A DNA stretch of 64,000 nt from Hahellaceae bacterium (GCA_024234575.1 JACKOB010000002.1:1736001-1800000), one strand, 5' to 3'. Counted from the stretch's first letter, positions 47,131 through 55,963 are shown. A program made the numbers and translations. The notes: generated by a model from the letters alone, not told the origin.

Positions 47131-48621
47131 TTAAATACTCTGCCGCCAATTAGCGACAGTTTTCCCAGAACGATGCTCCAACTGGTAAAGGTTGAACATA
47201 CCGGCGCAAGCCTCAGTTCTATTGCACCCTTGGCGCTCTAGTTGGCTAACGATCTGTTTTTGCCATTGTGCGCCGGTTATGCCGCTTTCCAGTCTTTGGC
47301 TGAGTACTGTGTCTAGTGATGATACATCCTTTTCGTCTACACCTGCCTGGCGTAAGGCCTCCATTGACTGAGGCAACAGCGCTTGGATGACTTCACGGGC
47401 CGGTCTTTCGCCCAGTTTAACCTGCTGTTGTTCTGGCCAAATAAGGTTGGCGTGAAGGCCGTAGCGTGCTGCTGCGTAAAAGTTATATTCGGCATATTGA
47501 AAGGGCAGTTTAGACGTTAGCTGGTCGATATCAGAGGTTAAACTTAGGGCGCATCCAATGCTAAAGGCGGCCGTTGCCAGCATATCCTGGATACTTGGCC
47601 CGGCGGGCATGGATCTTAATTCAATACGCATGTGCCCGTTGGCGACGGGGTCGAATATTGCCCGGTTCCATGTCCAGGTGGTGCCGTGATGCAGGCGCAG
47701 GTTGGGCAGGTTTGGTATATCACCCCGTTGCAAAATTGACAGGCTATCTTCCTCTTCCAGCGCTGGCAGCAGCGGTGGGTAGAGAGAGACTGCCAGCTCA
47801 AATAGCTCGATGGGGGATTTTCGCAACCACCCTTGACCGAAATCTACGCGTGCAGGCTCTCGCCAGGGATGCGAGTTACTTTGGCGCACATCAATTGATT
47901 GCTTGAACAGTGAGATGCGGGTCTCATCCCACAGAGATTTCTGGAACAGAAAAGGAGAGTTGGCCGACATGGCGACAGTCAGCGGCGTTATCAACTGTAT
48001 GGCATTATAAGCGGCCACGAACTTATCGAATGCTACCCGCCAGTGGAATTGAAACGAGGTATTTGCCCCTTCAAGGGTAACATCATCGGCTTCAATATTA
48101 AGTGAATCGTTGCCATTAATATTGATCTGAAACGGCCTGCCGCGCATTTGTCGCAGGCCTTCCGCTAATGCCTGATAACGCGGCAGGGCGGTCATGCTGG
48201 CGGGGCCAACATCGGATCTGGCAAGTGTCGGTAAAATTCCAATCGGCACGAGACGAGAACGAAATGCCTGCGCGTTGCTATTCATTTGGGCAAGCGCCAT
48301 GGTGACTTCTTCACTAAAACGGGTGAAAGGCCTGCCAGAGAGCCGTTGTGGCTTGAGGTTATATTCAATATTGAATCGATTTAACTCTGGCTGCCATTGA
48401 TCTGATGTGGATAAGCCCAGTAGTTTTTGGTTGATCGGGCTGGCGCAGCCATTTTCGTTGACGATGTAAAACTCAAGCTCGGCGCCAACAGAGGCTGCTC
48501 CTGCACCAAAGCCAGGAGTGTTTAATAACTGACGCAACACCTCCAGTTCTTGCCGAACTTTATTTGCGAATGCCTCATAACAGCCAGGCGAAAACCTGAG
48601 TGTATTAATGTTTTGCCCCAT
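47131..48621 (-). CDS. Glutamate-cysteine ligase-like (GCS2 family) carboxylate-amine ligase
   Basis: 496-residue protein of the GCS2 amidoligase family (glutamine-synthetase-like fold). Seen: SVGAELEFYIVNENG, the strand NIEYNLKPQRL, TSFQFHWRV, and the metal/ATP region MRIELRSMPAGPS. It is not the E. coli GshA type and no gshB is nearby, so the amino-acid substrate is open. With the hydrolase next door it may make and break a gamma-glutamyl or related amide. A ribosome site (GGAACAGG) precedes the ATG. Confidence 0.85.
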   Translation of the reverse strand: MGQNINTLRFSPGCYEAFANKVRQELEVLRQLLNTPGFGAGAASVGAELEFYIVNENGCASPINQKLLGLSTSDQWQPELNRFNIEYNLKPQRLSGRPFTRFSEEVTMALAQMNSNAQAFRSRLVPIGILPTLARSDVGPASMTALPRYQALAEGLRQMRGRPFQININGNDSLNIEADDVTLEGANTSFQFHWRVAFDKFVAAYNAIQLITPLTVAMSANSPFLFQKSLWDETRISLFKQSIDVRQSNSHPWREPARVDFGQGWLRKSPIELFELAVSLYPPLLPALEEEDSLSILQRGDIPNLPNLRLHHGTTWTWNRAIFDPVANGHMRIELRSMPAGPSIQDMLATAAFSIGCALSLTSDIDQLTSKLPFQYAEYNFYAAARYGLHANLIWPEQQQVKLGERPAREVIQALLPQSMEALRQAGVDEKDVSSLDTVLSQRLESGITGAQWQKQIVSQLERQGCNRTEACAGMFNLYQLEHRSGKTVANWRQSI

Positions 48622-48800
48622 TGCCTGTTCCAGTATGTATTGGCTTTGAACTCGTTCGACTGATGCCCAGCATAGCGCAATCGGTCAAAGGGAGCTTGTT
48701 GTTCTGTTAACGATAAATGAGAGTAACAAATTCTACTTTGAGGCGGGTCAACTTTATTTTTACCATGCCTTGCGTTTAACGCTTGTTAAGCGAGCCAGCA

Positions 48801-49244
48801 TCAAACGCTTAGGTGGCGTGCCAGTTTTTCCAGTGCTCGTTGATAGCGCATTTTTACCGCACTAAGGCCGGATTGGGTAATATGAGCGATATCTTTGAAT
48901 TCGAGATCCGCGGTGATCCGCAACGAAACGATGCTGCGGTCAGTCTCGTCAAGATGACGCAGCATCTGGTTAAAGCCGGTGCCAGAAAAATCCTGTCGGG
49001 GTTCCGCTTCCACCGGTTCTTCCAATTCGTCAATATCACTGGCAGGTTTGGTTTTACGAAACTGGTTGATGCTCTCGTTATAAGCAATGCGAAACAGCCA
49101 GGTCTTTATTGAGGCATCGCCCCTGAAGTTGTTCAGATTGTGGAAGGCGCGTAACAGCGTTTCTTGCAGGGCATCTTCCGCATCGCTTTCGTTTTGACAG
49201 GTGTTTTTACAAAATGCGAGCAAGGCCGGGCTGTGTCGCCGCAT
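48801..49244 (-). CDS. ECF-type sigma factor, C-terminal part after an in-frame stop
   Basis: 147-residue frame containing sigma-70 region 2 (DAEDALQETLLRAFHNLNNFRG, WLFRIAYNESINQFRK) and region 4 (LEFKDIAHITQSGLSAVKMRYQRAL). It begins at MRRHSPALL, which in ECF factors is about 15-40 residues inside the protein. The same frame upstream of a TAA codon (49254-49256) encodes a good ECF N-terminus back to an ATG at 49379. Thus either the gene is a nonsense pseudogene, or translation restarts at 49244 (AAGAAG lies 4 bp upstream), or the TAA is a sequence error. No anti-sigma gene adjoins. Confidence 0.8.
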   Translation of the reverse strand: MRRHSPALLAFCKNTCQNESDAEDALQETLLRAFHNLNNFRGDASIKTWLFRIAYNESINQFRKTKPASDIDELEEPVEAEPRQDFSGTGFNQMLRHLDETDRSIVSLRITADLEFKDIAHITQSGLSAVKMRYQRALEKLARHLSV

Positions 49245-49379
49245 GAGTTCTTCTTAGGCGAGTGATGAGTGGGGCAGCTGGTGGCGCGCGATCTCGACAA
49301 GCGCGACTTCATTTAGTGCTGACAAATTCTGCCTGGACGCTTGCTTCTTGCCGTCATCCTGAGACTTTGGTGCCGTCAT
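49245..49379 (-). pseudogene. N-terminal segment of the ECF sigma gene, separated by TAA
   Basis: Reading from ATG 49379 on the minus strand gives 41 codons ending NEVALVEIARHQLPHSSLA, then TAA (49254-49256), then EELMRRHSPALL continuing into the downstream frame. ECF factors normally read A-F/Y-E-x-L-x-R-R at this point, so TAA most simply replaces a Tyr codon by one base change. The ATG lies 5 bp after the mscS-type gene's stop, suggesting an original operon. Confidence 0.7.
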
Positions 49380-49384
49380 AAGCT

Positions 49385-50230
49385 TTAAGAGTCAGTACCG
49401 TCATGTGACCTTGTTGCAAACATTTTGTTCATGAGTTCATTGTTTGGGATGCGGAAGTGACTCTCATCCTGTCGCTCAATGATGGTGTTTATTGAACCTA
49501 CCGTAATGATGATTCCTTTGGTTCCATCATATTCAATAGTATCCCCAGGGGTGAGTTGTTCGCGCAGGTAGACGCCCGCAATCAAGTGACCTGACACCCC
49601 TCTGGCACCCAGGCCCAGCGACAGTGCTGCGCCAAGACCTACTGCCGCAATGATGATGGCAAAAAAGAGGTCGAACATTTTCGTGTCTATATCCAACTGA
49701 CCTATTGCCAGCGAGAAAGTAATAATTAACACGATTGCCTGCACCATTTGGGCAACGGCATTGCCATAGTCAACACCCAGATGCTCCATTGCGTTGCGCA
49801 CACTGACGCGGAAATGGTGACCTATAAATACGCCACCAAGGATAATTAACACCGCACCGGCCACTTTGGGTAAATAGCTGACAAACTGATCGATAACCGC
49901 AGAAACTTTTTCTAAACCGAGGGTTTCTGCTGCGGATAGAATAATTAACAACACCAGAAAAATGCGCAGCAGAATTCCCAAGACGTAGCTCGGGGGCTGC
50001 TGAAAACCAGCGCCACGCAGAACTGTTACGATGCCGACCTCATCGCACAGCTTATCAATACCCAAAGCTGCAAGCCCTTTGCTAAACCAGGCTCCGGCCA
50101 GGCGCGTGCAGTACAGCCCAGCAACAACAATGATTAATGTCGCCAGGAAGTTTGGTAAGAAGTCTGCAATTTTGGTCAGGAAGTTAGTTAAAGCGATTGA
50201 AAAAGCATTAGTCCATGCATCGATGTTCAT
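49385..50230 (-). CDS. Small MscS-type mechanosensitive channel
   Basis: 281-residue membrane protein. The first part has MscS 'TM_helix' repeats (LATLIIVVAGLYCTRLAGAWF, LPKVAGAVLIILGGVFIGHHF), followed by a glycine/alanine-rich pore-like helix (FFAIIIAAVGLGAALSLGLGARGVSG) and a short beta domain (LTPGDTIEYDG, RIPNNELMNK). The usual large cytoplasmic cage is absent. Likely a ion or osmolyte channel of the conserved TM-helix MscS subgroup. AAGGAT precedes the ATG. Confidence 0.88.
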   Translation of the reverse strand: MNIDAWTNAFSIALTNFLTKIADFLPNFLATLIIVVAGLYCTRLAGAWFSKGLAALGIDKLCDEVGIVTVLRGAGFQQPPSYVLGILLRIFLVLLIILSAAETLGLEKVSAVIDQFVSYLPKVAGAVLIILGGVFIGHHFRVSVRNAMEHLGVDYGNAVAQMVQAIVLIITFSLAIGQLDIDTKMFDLFFAIIIAAVGLGAALSLGLGARGVSGHLIAGVYLREQLTPGDTIEYDGTKGIIITVGSINTIIERQDESHFRIPNNELMNKMFATRSHDGTDS

Positions 50231-50318
50231 GAAGGCATCCTTAACTTTTCGGTTGATTTTCGGTGCGGTATTACCGCCTGAGATTAGCGGTTTTTGGGGA
50301 GATCATAAACGAAAGCGG

Positions 50319-50582
50319 TTACTCAAGCCTATTCTGATTCCTGGCAGGCAGTTTGTTTTTAGTCTGTCTGGATTTTATTGCATTGAAGGTGGTTAGTCCG
50401 ATGCCCGCAAAAAGGGTCCAGAGGGACGCGACAAATAAGCCAAGTACATCTTTACCGGCTTGCTGGCGCAGGGCTGCTTGTTTTGAGTTCTGTACTATTT
50501 GCAGGCTTTGTGGGGTCGCTATGTTTTTTTCAACCTGGGCAAGCTTTCTGAGCTGGCGTTCTGTTTCGTCAATGGAGGCCAT
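50319..50582 (-). CDS. Small single-span membrane protein, unknown
   Basis: About 87 residues: a helical, glutamine/lysine-rich N-terminal half (ETERQLRKLAQVEKNIATPQ), one membrane helix (VLGLFVASLWTLFAGIGLTTF) and a basic tail. No family recognised. I start at 50582 (MASIDETE) because the frame upstream, to 50624, is occupied by the OmpA gene's terminator hairpin. It lies between the OmpA-type lipoprotein and the MscS-type channel on the same strand. Confidence 0.65.
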   Translation of the reverse strand: MASIDETERQLRKLAQVEKNIATPQSLQIVQNSKQAALRQQAGKDVLGLFVASLWTLFAGIGLTTFNAIKSRQTKNKLPARNQNRLE

Positions 50583-50597
50583 AGTAAATTGTTCTCG

Positions 50598-50622
50598 AAA
50601 AAGAGGGGGCATTTGCCCCCTC
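50598..50622 (-). terminator. Rho-independent terminator after the OmpA-type lipoprotein gene
   Basis: 9-bp G/C-rich stem (GAGGGGGCA/TGCCCCCTC, 50603-50611 and 50614-50622) with a tight 2-nt loop (4 in practice), followed on the minus strand by five T. It begins 9 bp past the lipoprotein stop. The next minus-strand start (50582) is just beyond it. Confidence 0.9.
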
Positions 50623-50630
50623 ATGCGGTT

Positions 50631-52103
50631 TTATTGATTGATAATCAGTATCTCAACGCGTCGGTTTGCTGCGCGACCTTCCGCCGTTTCGTTAGACGCT
50701 ACAGGGCGTGCTTTGCCGTAGCCTTCGTGGGTCAGGCGGTGGCTTTCAACGCCACCTATGTCTGCCAGGAATTGCGCTACCTTGGATGCACGATCTTCGG
50801 ATAGCTTCTGGTTTAAAGCATCGCTTCCTTTGTTGTCAGTATGGCCAGAAACCTGAACGGTTGATGCCGGGAACAGCTTGATACTCTCTACAATTTTATT
50901 CAGCAATGGAAAGTTTGATGACTGTATTTCACTGTCACCCGAGTTAAAGCTGAACCCCTGCGCACGAATAAGAACGTTATTACCTTGTTGGTAAACTTCA
51001 GCCTCGTCTTTATTGAACATGTTTTGTACTTTAGTGAACTTAGCCTTGATTTCAGCCTGCTGTCGACGTTCAAGATCAGCTTGCGCCTGCACTGCCGCTA
51101 AGCTGGTTTCTTTGTCAGTCGTCAACTGGGCGTATTGCGCTTGTAACTGTGCGATTTGCTCGTTTTTCTGGGCTTCTGTCAGGGCGAATTCAGCTTCAAG
51201 CTTCTTTTTGCTGCTTACTTGATTAGCTAAAATGCCAGTCAAAGATATCACCACATCTTTGTTTCTCTGGCTGAAATCAGGTGTTGTATTTAGTGGCACG
51301 AAAATTTGTTCCAGCTGGCTTTGATGCCACAGAACAATATCTTCATCAGAAAGTTTTGATTGCTTGAATTCCTTAATGGTTTCTGCAATTTGGGTAGCGC
51401 GATCAGCTTTCTTTAACGCCTGAAATGCATGGGCTGCTGCTTTTTCAGTGTCGTTTCTGTCTGCTTCAAGTACTTGTTGTGACAGCGCCAGTTCACTTTG
51501 TGCCTGGGCTAATGTTTTAGGTGCATAGTCATCCACATCATTTTTCAATGCATTCTGAATGGCCTTTTTCGCCTGATCTGCCGCATCACCTTTTAATGTG
51601 TCAAGCTCAAGCCCGCTGTAGATATTTCTTATTTCTGTTTTATCATTGCGCACTTTGCTGACTTTGCCTTTTTCGAGTAGCTCAGTCGCATCTCTCAAGG
51701 TATTCTCTGCATCTTTGAAGCGCTCAGGGAAGCGCTTATCTGCGCCAACAGATTTAGCTTTGCTACGTGCGCTGATAACCTGGCTGAGTTCGTCGCGGGC
51801 AACGGCTGCCTGTTGTACCGCTTTATCAAGAGCTTTCAGACCCTGAGCGGCGAAACCTTCACCTTTATCGTCGCCGGCAGTTGCCCATTTCATCGCTTCA
51901 TCCTGTAGCTTTTTGGCTTCTTTGAAATTTTCAGGAGAGAATACGTTGACTTCAGTATTTAACGCACTTTTTATCGCAGCATCCAGTTGTGCCACGTTCT
52001 GGTATTGGGACATCACTGTTTCAGGTGACAGTAATTGCTGGTTGCTACAACCTGCTGTCAGAACGGTAAGACCCATGGCGATTGGTAGTATGAACTGTTT
52101 CAT
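50631..52103 (-). CDS. OmpA-family lipoprotein with DUF4398-like helical region
   Basis: 490 residues. Signal peptide with lipobox LTAGC (Cys 19), a long alpha-helical, alanine/lysine-rich part (~30-360) made of DUF4398-type repeats (FKEAKKLQDEAMKWATAGD, LAQAQSELALSQQVL), a coiled coil, and a C-terminal OmpA peptidoglycan-binding domain (~375-490; VQVSGHTDNKGSDALNQKLSE, NRRVEILI). It should tether the outer membrane to peptidoglycan. A strong terminator follows. AGGAA precedes the ATG. Confidence 0.93.
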   Translation of the reverse strand: MKQFILPIAMGLTVLTAGCSNQQLLSPETVMSQYQNVAQLDAAIKSALNTEVNVFSPENFKEAKKLQDEAMKWATAGDDKGEGFAAQGLKALDKAVQQAAVARDELSQVISARSKAKSVGADKRFPERFKDAENTLRDATELLEKGKVSKVRNDKTEIRNIYSGLELDTLKGDAADQAKKAIQNALKNDVDDYAPKTLAQAQSELALSQQVLEADRNDTEKAAAHAFQALKKADRATQIAETIKEFKQSKLSDEDIVLWHQSQLEQIFVPLNTTPDFSQRNKDVVISLTGILANQVSSKKKLEAEFALTEAQKNEQIAQLQAQYAQLTTDKETSLAAVQAQADLERRQQAEIKAKFTKVQNMFNKDEAEVYQQGNNVLIRAQGFSFNSGDSEIQSSNFPLLNKIVESIKLFPASTVQVSGHTDNKGSDALNQKLSEDRASKVAQFLADIGGVESHRLTHEGYGKARPVASNETAEGRAANRRVEILIINQ

Positions 52104-52219
52104 TTACGTGGATTCCTTATAGTTATGTTATTAATGCTGTTTGGCAGCACCAACCTTTTTATTGGCTACACGGCTTAGACGAGCTATCAGCCAGGTAAGT
52201 CACATTAAATATATTCCTT

Positions 52220-53557
52220 CTAAATCAATAACAGCGAGCCGAGCCCGAGAAAGGCTACAAAACCGACAATATCGGTCACGGTGGTGAGTATTACCGCGCC
52301 GGAAAGTGCCGGGTCCAGCTTGAGCTTGTCCAGTACCACAGGAATGACCACGCCAGACAAAGCCGCAGCAACGATATTAGCGAGAATCGCGAGACTAATC
52401 ACTATGCCGATCATTGCACTTTCAAACCAATAAGATGCAACGATACCGATCACGATTGACCAGATGATTCCGTTCAGCCCGCCGACGCTCAGCTCTTTCT
52501 TTAATAGTGCGGGGAGGTTGGCGCTAGTGACCTGACCCATTGCCAGGCCGCGAATAATAAGCGTCAGGGTTTGGCTGCCGGATATTCCACCCATGCTAGC
52601 CACCACCGGCATGAGTACCGCCAGGGCGACTACCTGCTGCAAAGTTGCCTCAAACAGACCAATAAACCAGGATGCAAGGAATGCAGTTAACAGGTTTATA
52701 CCTAACCAGATCGCACGGTTTTGTGTACTTTTCAGTACCGGCGCAAATAAATCTTCATCCTCGTTCATACCCGCGCTGGCCATGAGCTGGTGTTCGTAGT
52801 ACTCATTGACCAGCTCACAGGCGGTGCCGATGTCCATTCTTCCCAGCAGTTTGCCATGCTCGTCAACTACCGGCAGGGCGGTGAACACTGACTTTTGCAC
52901 TTTCATTGCACCATCTACCGCGTCATCGTCCGCGTTAAGCGTTAGAAACGTCTCTTCTGATAAGTCGACCAGCGGGATGTGGTCTGGCGCGCCCATAATG
53001 GCGCTGATCTTTACTGCTTCAGAAAAATGACCGGCTCGGTTTACCAGAAACAGCGTATCGACATATTCGGGAATCTCTCTGCGCAGCAGGCGCAAGGCAT
53101 CCCGTACTTTTGCGTTGATCGGTAACATCAAAAAATCGTGCGTCACCCAGTGGCCAGCGAGGTCATCTTTATATTTTTGTGCACCCTCGAAGTACTTTCT
53201 TTGTTGCGCATCCATGACTTTTAGGGCGCGATCAACCATACGGTTAGGTAAGGACTCAGCCAGTTCTATCAGGTCGGCGGCATCGATCTCCTGAAACAGG
53301 CTGTCCATTTCCTCCAAAGGCATGGTGTCGAGGATTGATTCGCGCGGGTCTCCCCGCATTGCCAGCAAAATTCCCAGGCGGTCTTCTTCGGGAACGTTCT
53401 CCCACGCTTCCAGTCGTTGTTCAAGTGGCAATGATTCAAGCAACAGCGCAACTTCTTCTGGCTCTTGCATCGCGACAATCTTACTAATCACCCGGCTTTG
53501 TTCTGTCTTCGTAGCGTCTACTACTTCTTCAATGAGGTCTTGTAGTTCGTCCGTCAT
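52220..53557 (-). CDS. mgtE: Magnesium transporter MgtE
   Basis: 445-residue Mg2+ channel: N-terminal acidic helical domain (~30-130; LEAWENVPEEDRLGILLAM), paired CBS domains (~130-260), connecting helix and five membrane helices with the pore signatures MPVVASMGGISGSQTLTLIIRGLA and LDPALSGAVILTTVTDI. Length and order match the family. GGGAG precedes the ATG. It is read divergently from the RTX-type locus. Confidence 0.96.
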   Translation of the reverse strand: MTDELQDLIEEVVDATKTEQSRVISKIVAMQEPEEVALLLESLPLEQRLEAWENVPEEDRLGILLAMRGDPRESILDTMPLEEMDSLFQEIDAADLIELAESLPNRMVDRALKVMDAQQRKYFEGAQKYKDDLAGHWVTHDFLMLPINAKVRDALRLLRREIPEYVDTLFLVNRAGHFSEAVKISAIMGAPDHIPLVDLSEETFLTLNADDDAVDGAMKVQKSVFTALPVVDEHGKLLGRMDIGTACELVNEYYEHQLMASAGMNEDEDLFAPVLKSTQNRAIWLGINLLTAFLASWFIGLFEATLQQVVALAVLMPVVASMGGISGSQTLTLIIRGLAMGQVTSANLPALLKKELSVGGLNGIIWSIVIGIVASYWFESAMIGIVISLAILANIVAAALSGVVIPVVLDKLKLDPALSGAVILTTVTDIVGFVAFLGLGSLLLI

Positions 53558-53917
53558 GGGCGACTCCCGGCTTTTATAGTTTTAAATAATTCTGCACAGG
53601 GCATGTGCGATATGAGATCCAGTGCGCCTTTATATCATTTCGCGCTTACATTTGCTGTCATCTAAAGGTGGTTAGACGCTGCGAATCTTCCGTAAGTCAC
53701 AGGGTATGAATTCTTTCAGCAAGGTTGTTGATTGACTCGCTTGCAGCTACCAACTTCATACTCGCCAAAGATCTGCTAAATCTGCGGCTTATAAATATTT
53801 TTCAATTTATTTTCCTTGCGCTGCAACTTTTACTTTTCAGGCGTCGTAAATAGCAATGTGAAACACAGAAAGACCCTAATCAAATTTATTCATGGAAAAA
53901 CAAAGGAAGGAAAAAGA
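53558..53917. other. Divergent intergenic region mgtE / RTX-type locus
   Basis: 360 bp without a credible gene. On the plus strand TGCAAC (53822-53827), 17 nt, CGTAAA (53845-53850) resembles a generic ECF-type promoter (AAC at -35, CGT at -10) about 65 bp before the RTX-protein start; this is speculative. AGGAAGG (53904-53910 region) is the ribosome site of that gene. Confidence 0.35.
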
Positions 53918-54802
53918 ATGAAAACTATAAGACGTACGCTGATGGCCGCCGTTATTTCTGCAACTGCCGTTAGTGCACAATTTAGCTATGCCGACATTAT
54001 AGTTGGTAGTGATTTGAACAGTACTAGCGGTGCAAACGGCACGATTAACGCTATTTATTCTGCCAATCGCGGCACCAATGGTGGTGGCGACCAGAGCCTG
54101 CAATTCGGCGATAACTTGATGGGCACTTATTACGATGATGTGCTTGTCGGCGGCCTGGGTATTGATGTGTTATTTGGTTATGAGGGCGATGACGTCATTG
54201 TTGGTGGTACAGAAGATTTTAACGCCTTCAACCGGGATCGCGCCTTTGGCAATCAGGGTAATGACACATTTATCTGGACGCCTGGTGATGGCAACGATTT
54301 CTTTGATGGTGGTGAAGATGAAGATGTACTGATCATGGCGCTCATTGGTGAGACTCGTGATGATAATGGCAAGACTGAGGGGGCACCATTTTTCAAAGTT
54401 ACTGCACCACCAAACGTCGGTAGTCAGGATTTCGATGGCATTTATATTGATCCAGAATCCCAATTGCCGAAAGTTGATGTGCTTGCCGGTCCCGGTTTTT
54501 GTGAAGTGCTCGATAGCACTACAGCTGGCATCAGTGAGCTCGGTCTTGATCACTTAGTACGCTTCACCCTTCGTGGCGCCGCTAATACTTTTGAGGCGAC
54601 TGTGGCCGATAACCCTGCCGTTGATCAAAACAGTTTGGATACGGGTTTACGGGTAGCTGTACATTTACGAAATACTGAGTTTCTGGTTTGCGCCTCCCGC
54701 GATGGCAGTGAAATTGAAGTGTTAGATCTGCGCCAGTCGCCGCCGCTGAAAGTCACTATTAATGATCTGCCGAGCAAAGCTTATCAGTTAGTTAAGCCGT
54801 AA
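53918..54802 (+). CDS. Sec-exported RTX-repeat (hemolysin-type Ca-binding) protein
   Basis: 294 residues from the ATG at 53918 (AGGAAGG upstream). Signal peptide 1-25 ending FSYA, then RTX-like glycine/aspartate nonapeptides at ~70-140 (DDVLVGGLGIDVLFGYEGDD, GNQGNDTFIW, GDGNDFFDGG) and a C-terminal domain of about 150 residues with two cysteines (195 and 258). The C-terminal region is shared with the next gene (GAPFF, SQDFDGI, PGFC, DH-VRF-LR, GLRVAV, VCA, EVLDL). RTX proteins are usually exported by type I systems; an N-terminal Sec signal is different. Function unknown, calcium binding likely. Confidence 0.85.
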   Translation: MKTIRRTLMAAVISATAVSAQFSYADIIVGSDLNSTSGANGTINAIYSANRGTNGGGDQSLQFGDNLMGTYYDDVLVGGLGIDVLFGYEGDDVIVGGTEDFNAFNRDRAFGNQGNDTFIWTPGDGNDFFDGGEDEDVLIMALIGETRDDNGKTEGAPFFKVTAPPNVGSQDFDGIYIDPESQLPKVDVLAGPGFCEVLDSTTAGISELGLDHLVRFTLRGAANTFEATVADNPAVDQNSLDTGLRVAVHLRNTEFLVCASRDGSEIEVLDLRQSPPLKVTINDLPSKAYQLVKP

Positions 54803-54921
54803 CCGTCAAGACATTTACTTTAAACGCGAACTTAGAAACAACAATCGACTTATACAATCAGCCAATTTGCTCCGTCAATAAGTGATGTCAGCAAATACGG
54901 GCTTCAATCCAAGGAATAAAC

Positions 54922-55911
54922 ATGAATACCAATCGAAATGCTTTGTACAGTGCTCTTTTTCTTTCAATAACGCTAGGTCTCACTGGTTGTGGTGGGTCAA
55001 GCGACAGCAATACAACAACAGAAGCACCTGTTACTTCTGATGATGCAGGTTCTGGCACGCCAACAAGTGGCTCAAATGTGCCAAAAGTTTTTACCGTGGC
55101 GGTCGGGACTGATATTAATACTAAAAGTAATGCGTTGTTGTCACTTAACCCCGGTGGTCCGGGTGGTTCGCCTAACCAAAGTCTGCGGGGAGGGGATATC
55201 ATTATCGGTAGCTATGGTCAGGATAATATTCTGATTGGTGGGCTTGGTGTTGATGTACTGGTGGGTGAAGCAGGTGACGATATTCTCATCGGTGGAACGG
55301 AGGATTTCAATTCAAGTGTAGATGGTGATGGCAAAGGTGCAGATAACCGTGATCGCGCTTTTGGGAATGATGGCAACGATACTTTTATCTGGGCGCCAGG
55401 CGATGGTAGTGATTTCTTTGATGGCGGCAGTGGCACGGATGTGTTGGTGCTTGGGGTGCTGGGTGAGCAACGGAACAGCGATGGTACAACCGCTGGGGCA
55501 CCATTTTTTAACGTGAGCCCGCCGACGAAGCCTGATAGTCAGGACTTTGATGGTATTTTTCTTGACGCAAACAATACACCTGTTGTGAATGTGTCTACGT
55601 CTCCTGGGTTTTGTACGCTGGTTGATAGCGCGTTAAATGCAGATGTGCTCGGCCTCATTGGTGTGGATCATATTGTCAGGTTCTCTTTGCGATCTATCGC
55701 TAATGACTTCGATGCGGGTATAAAAACCGATGACGATGGCTTGCGTGTCGCTGTGAGTGTTCGCAATGTTGAGTATGTCGTCTGTGCGCCGAGACTGCTA
55801 GTAGATGGTGGCTCGTTAGATAATATTGAGGTACTGGATCTCACTTCGACACCTCCAACGATTGCACTCATGTCTGAATTGCCGGATTATGTGGTGCAAA
55901 TGATTCGATAG
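54922..55911 (+). CDS. RTX-repeat lipoprotein, paralogue of the preceding gene
   Basis: 329 residues. Lipoprotein signal with lipobox GLTGC (Cys 23), a Thr/Ser/Gly-rich spacer (24-53), RTX-like repeats at ~90-175 (IIIGSYGQDNILIGGLGVD, GNDGNDTFIWAPGDGSD) and the same two-cysteine C-terminal domain (Cys 231, 288) as the gene before it. An extra 10-residue Asp/Gly insert (SSVDGDGKGA) sits between repeats. Ser/Gly-rich residues after the lipidated Cys suggest outer-membrane sorting. Followed 52 bp later by an ECF sigma gene. Function unknown. Confidence 0.85.
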   Translation: MNTNRNALYSALFLSITLGLTGCGGSSDSNTTTEAPVTSDDAGSGTPTSGSNVPKVFTVAVGTDINTKSNALLSLNPGGPGGSPNQSLRGGDIIIGSYGQDNILIGGLGVDVLVGEAGDDILIGGTEDFNSSVDGDGKGADNRDRAFGNDGNDTFIWAPGDGSDFFDGGSGTDVLVLGVLGEQRNSDGTTAGAPFFNVSPPTKPDSQDFDGIFLDANNTPVVNVSTSPGFCTLVDSALNADVLGLIGVDHIVRFSLRSIANDFDAGIKTDDDGLRVAVSVRNVEYVVCAPRLLVDGGSLDNIEVLDLTSTPPTIALMSELPDYVVQMIR

Positions 55912-55963
55912 AGGGAATGGGTCCCTGGGCAAAACCGGGGACTTACCGGCGATAGATGGAACT

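Noticed and set aside
53816..53917. N-terminal extension of the first RTX-type protein
   Set aside because: The ATG at 53918 has a strong ribosome site and starts a clean signal peptide; the extension would bury it.
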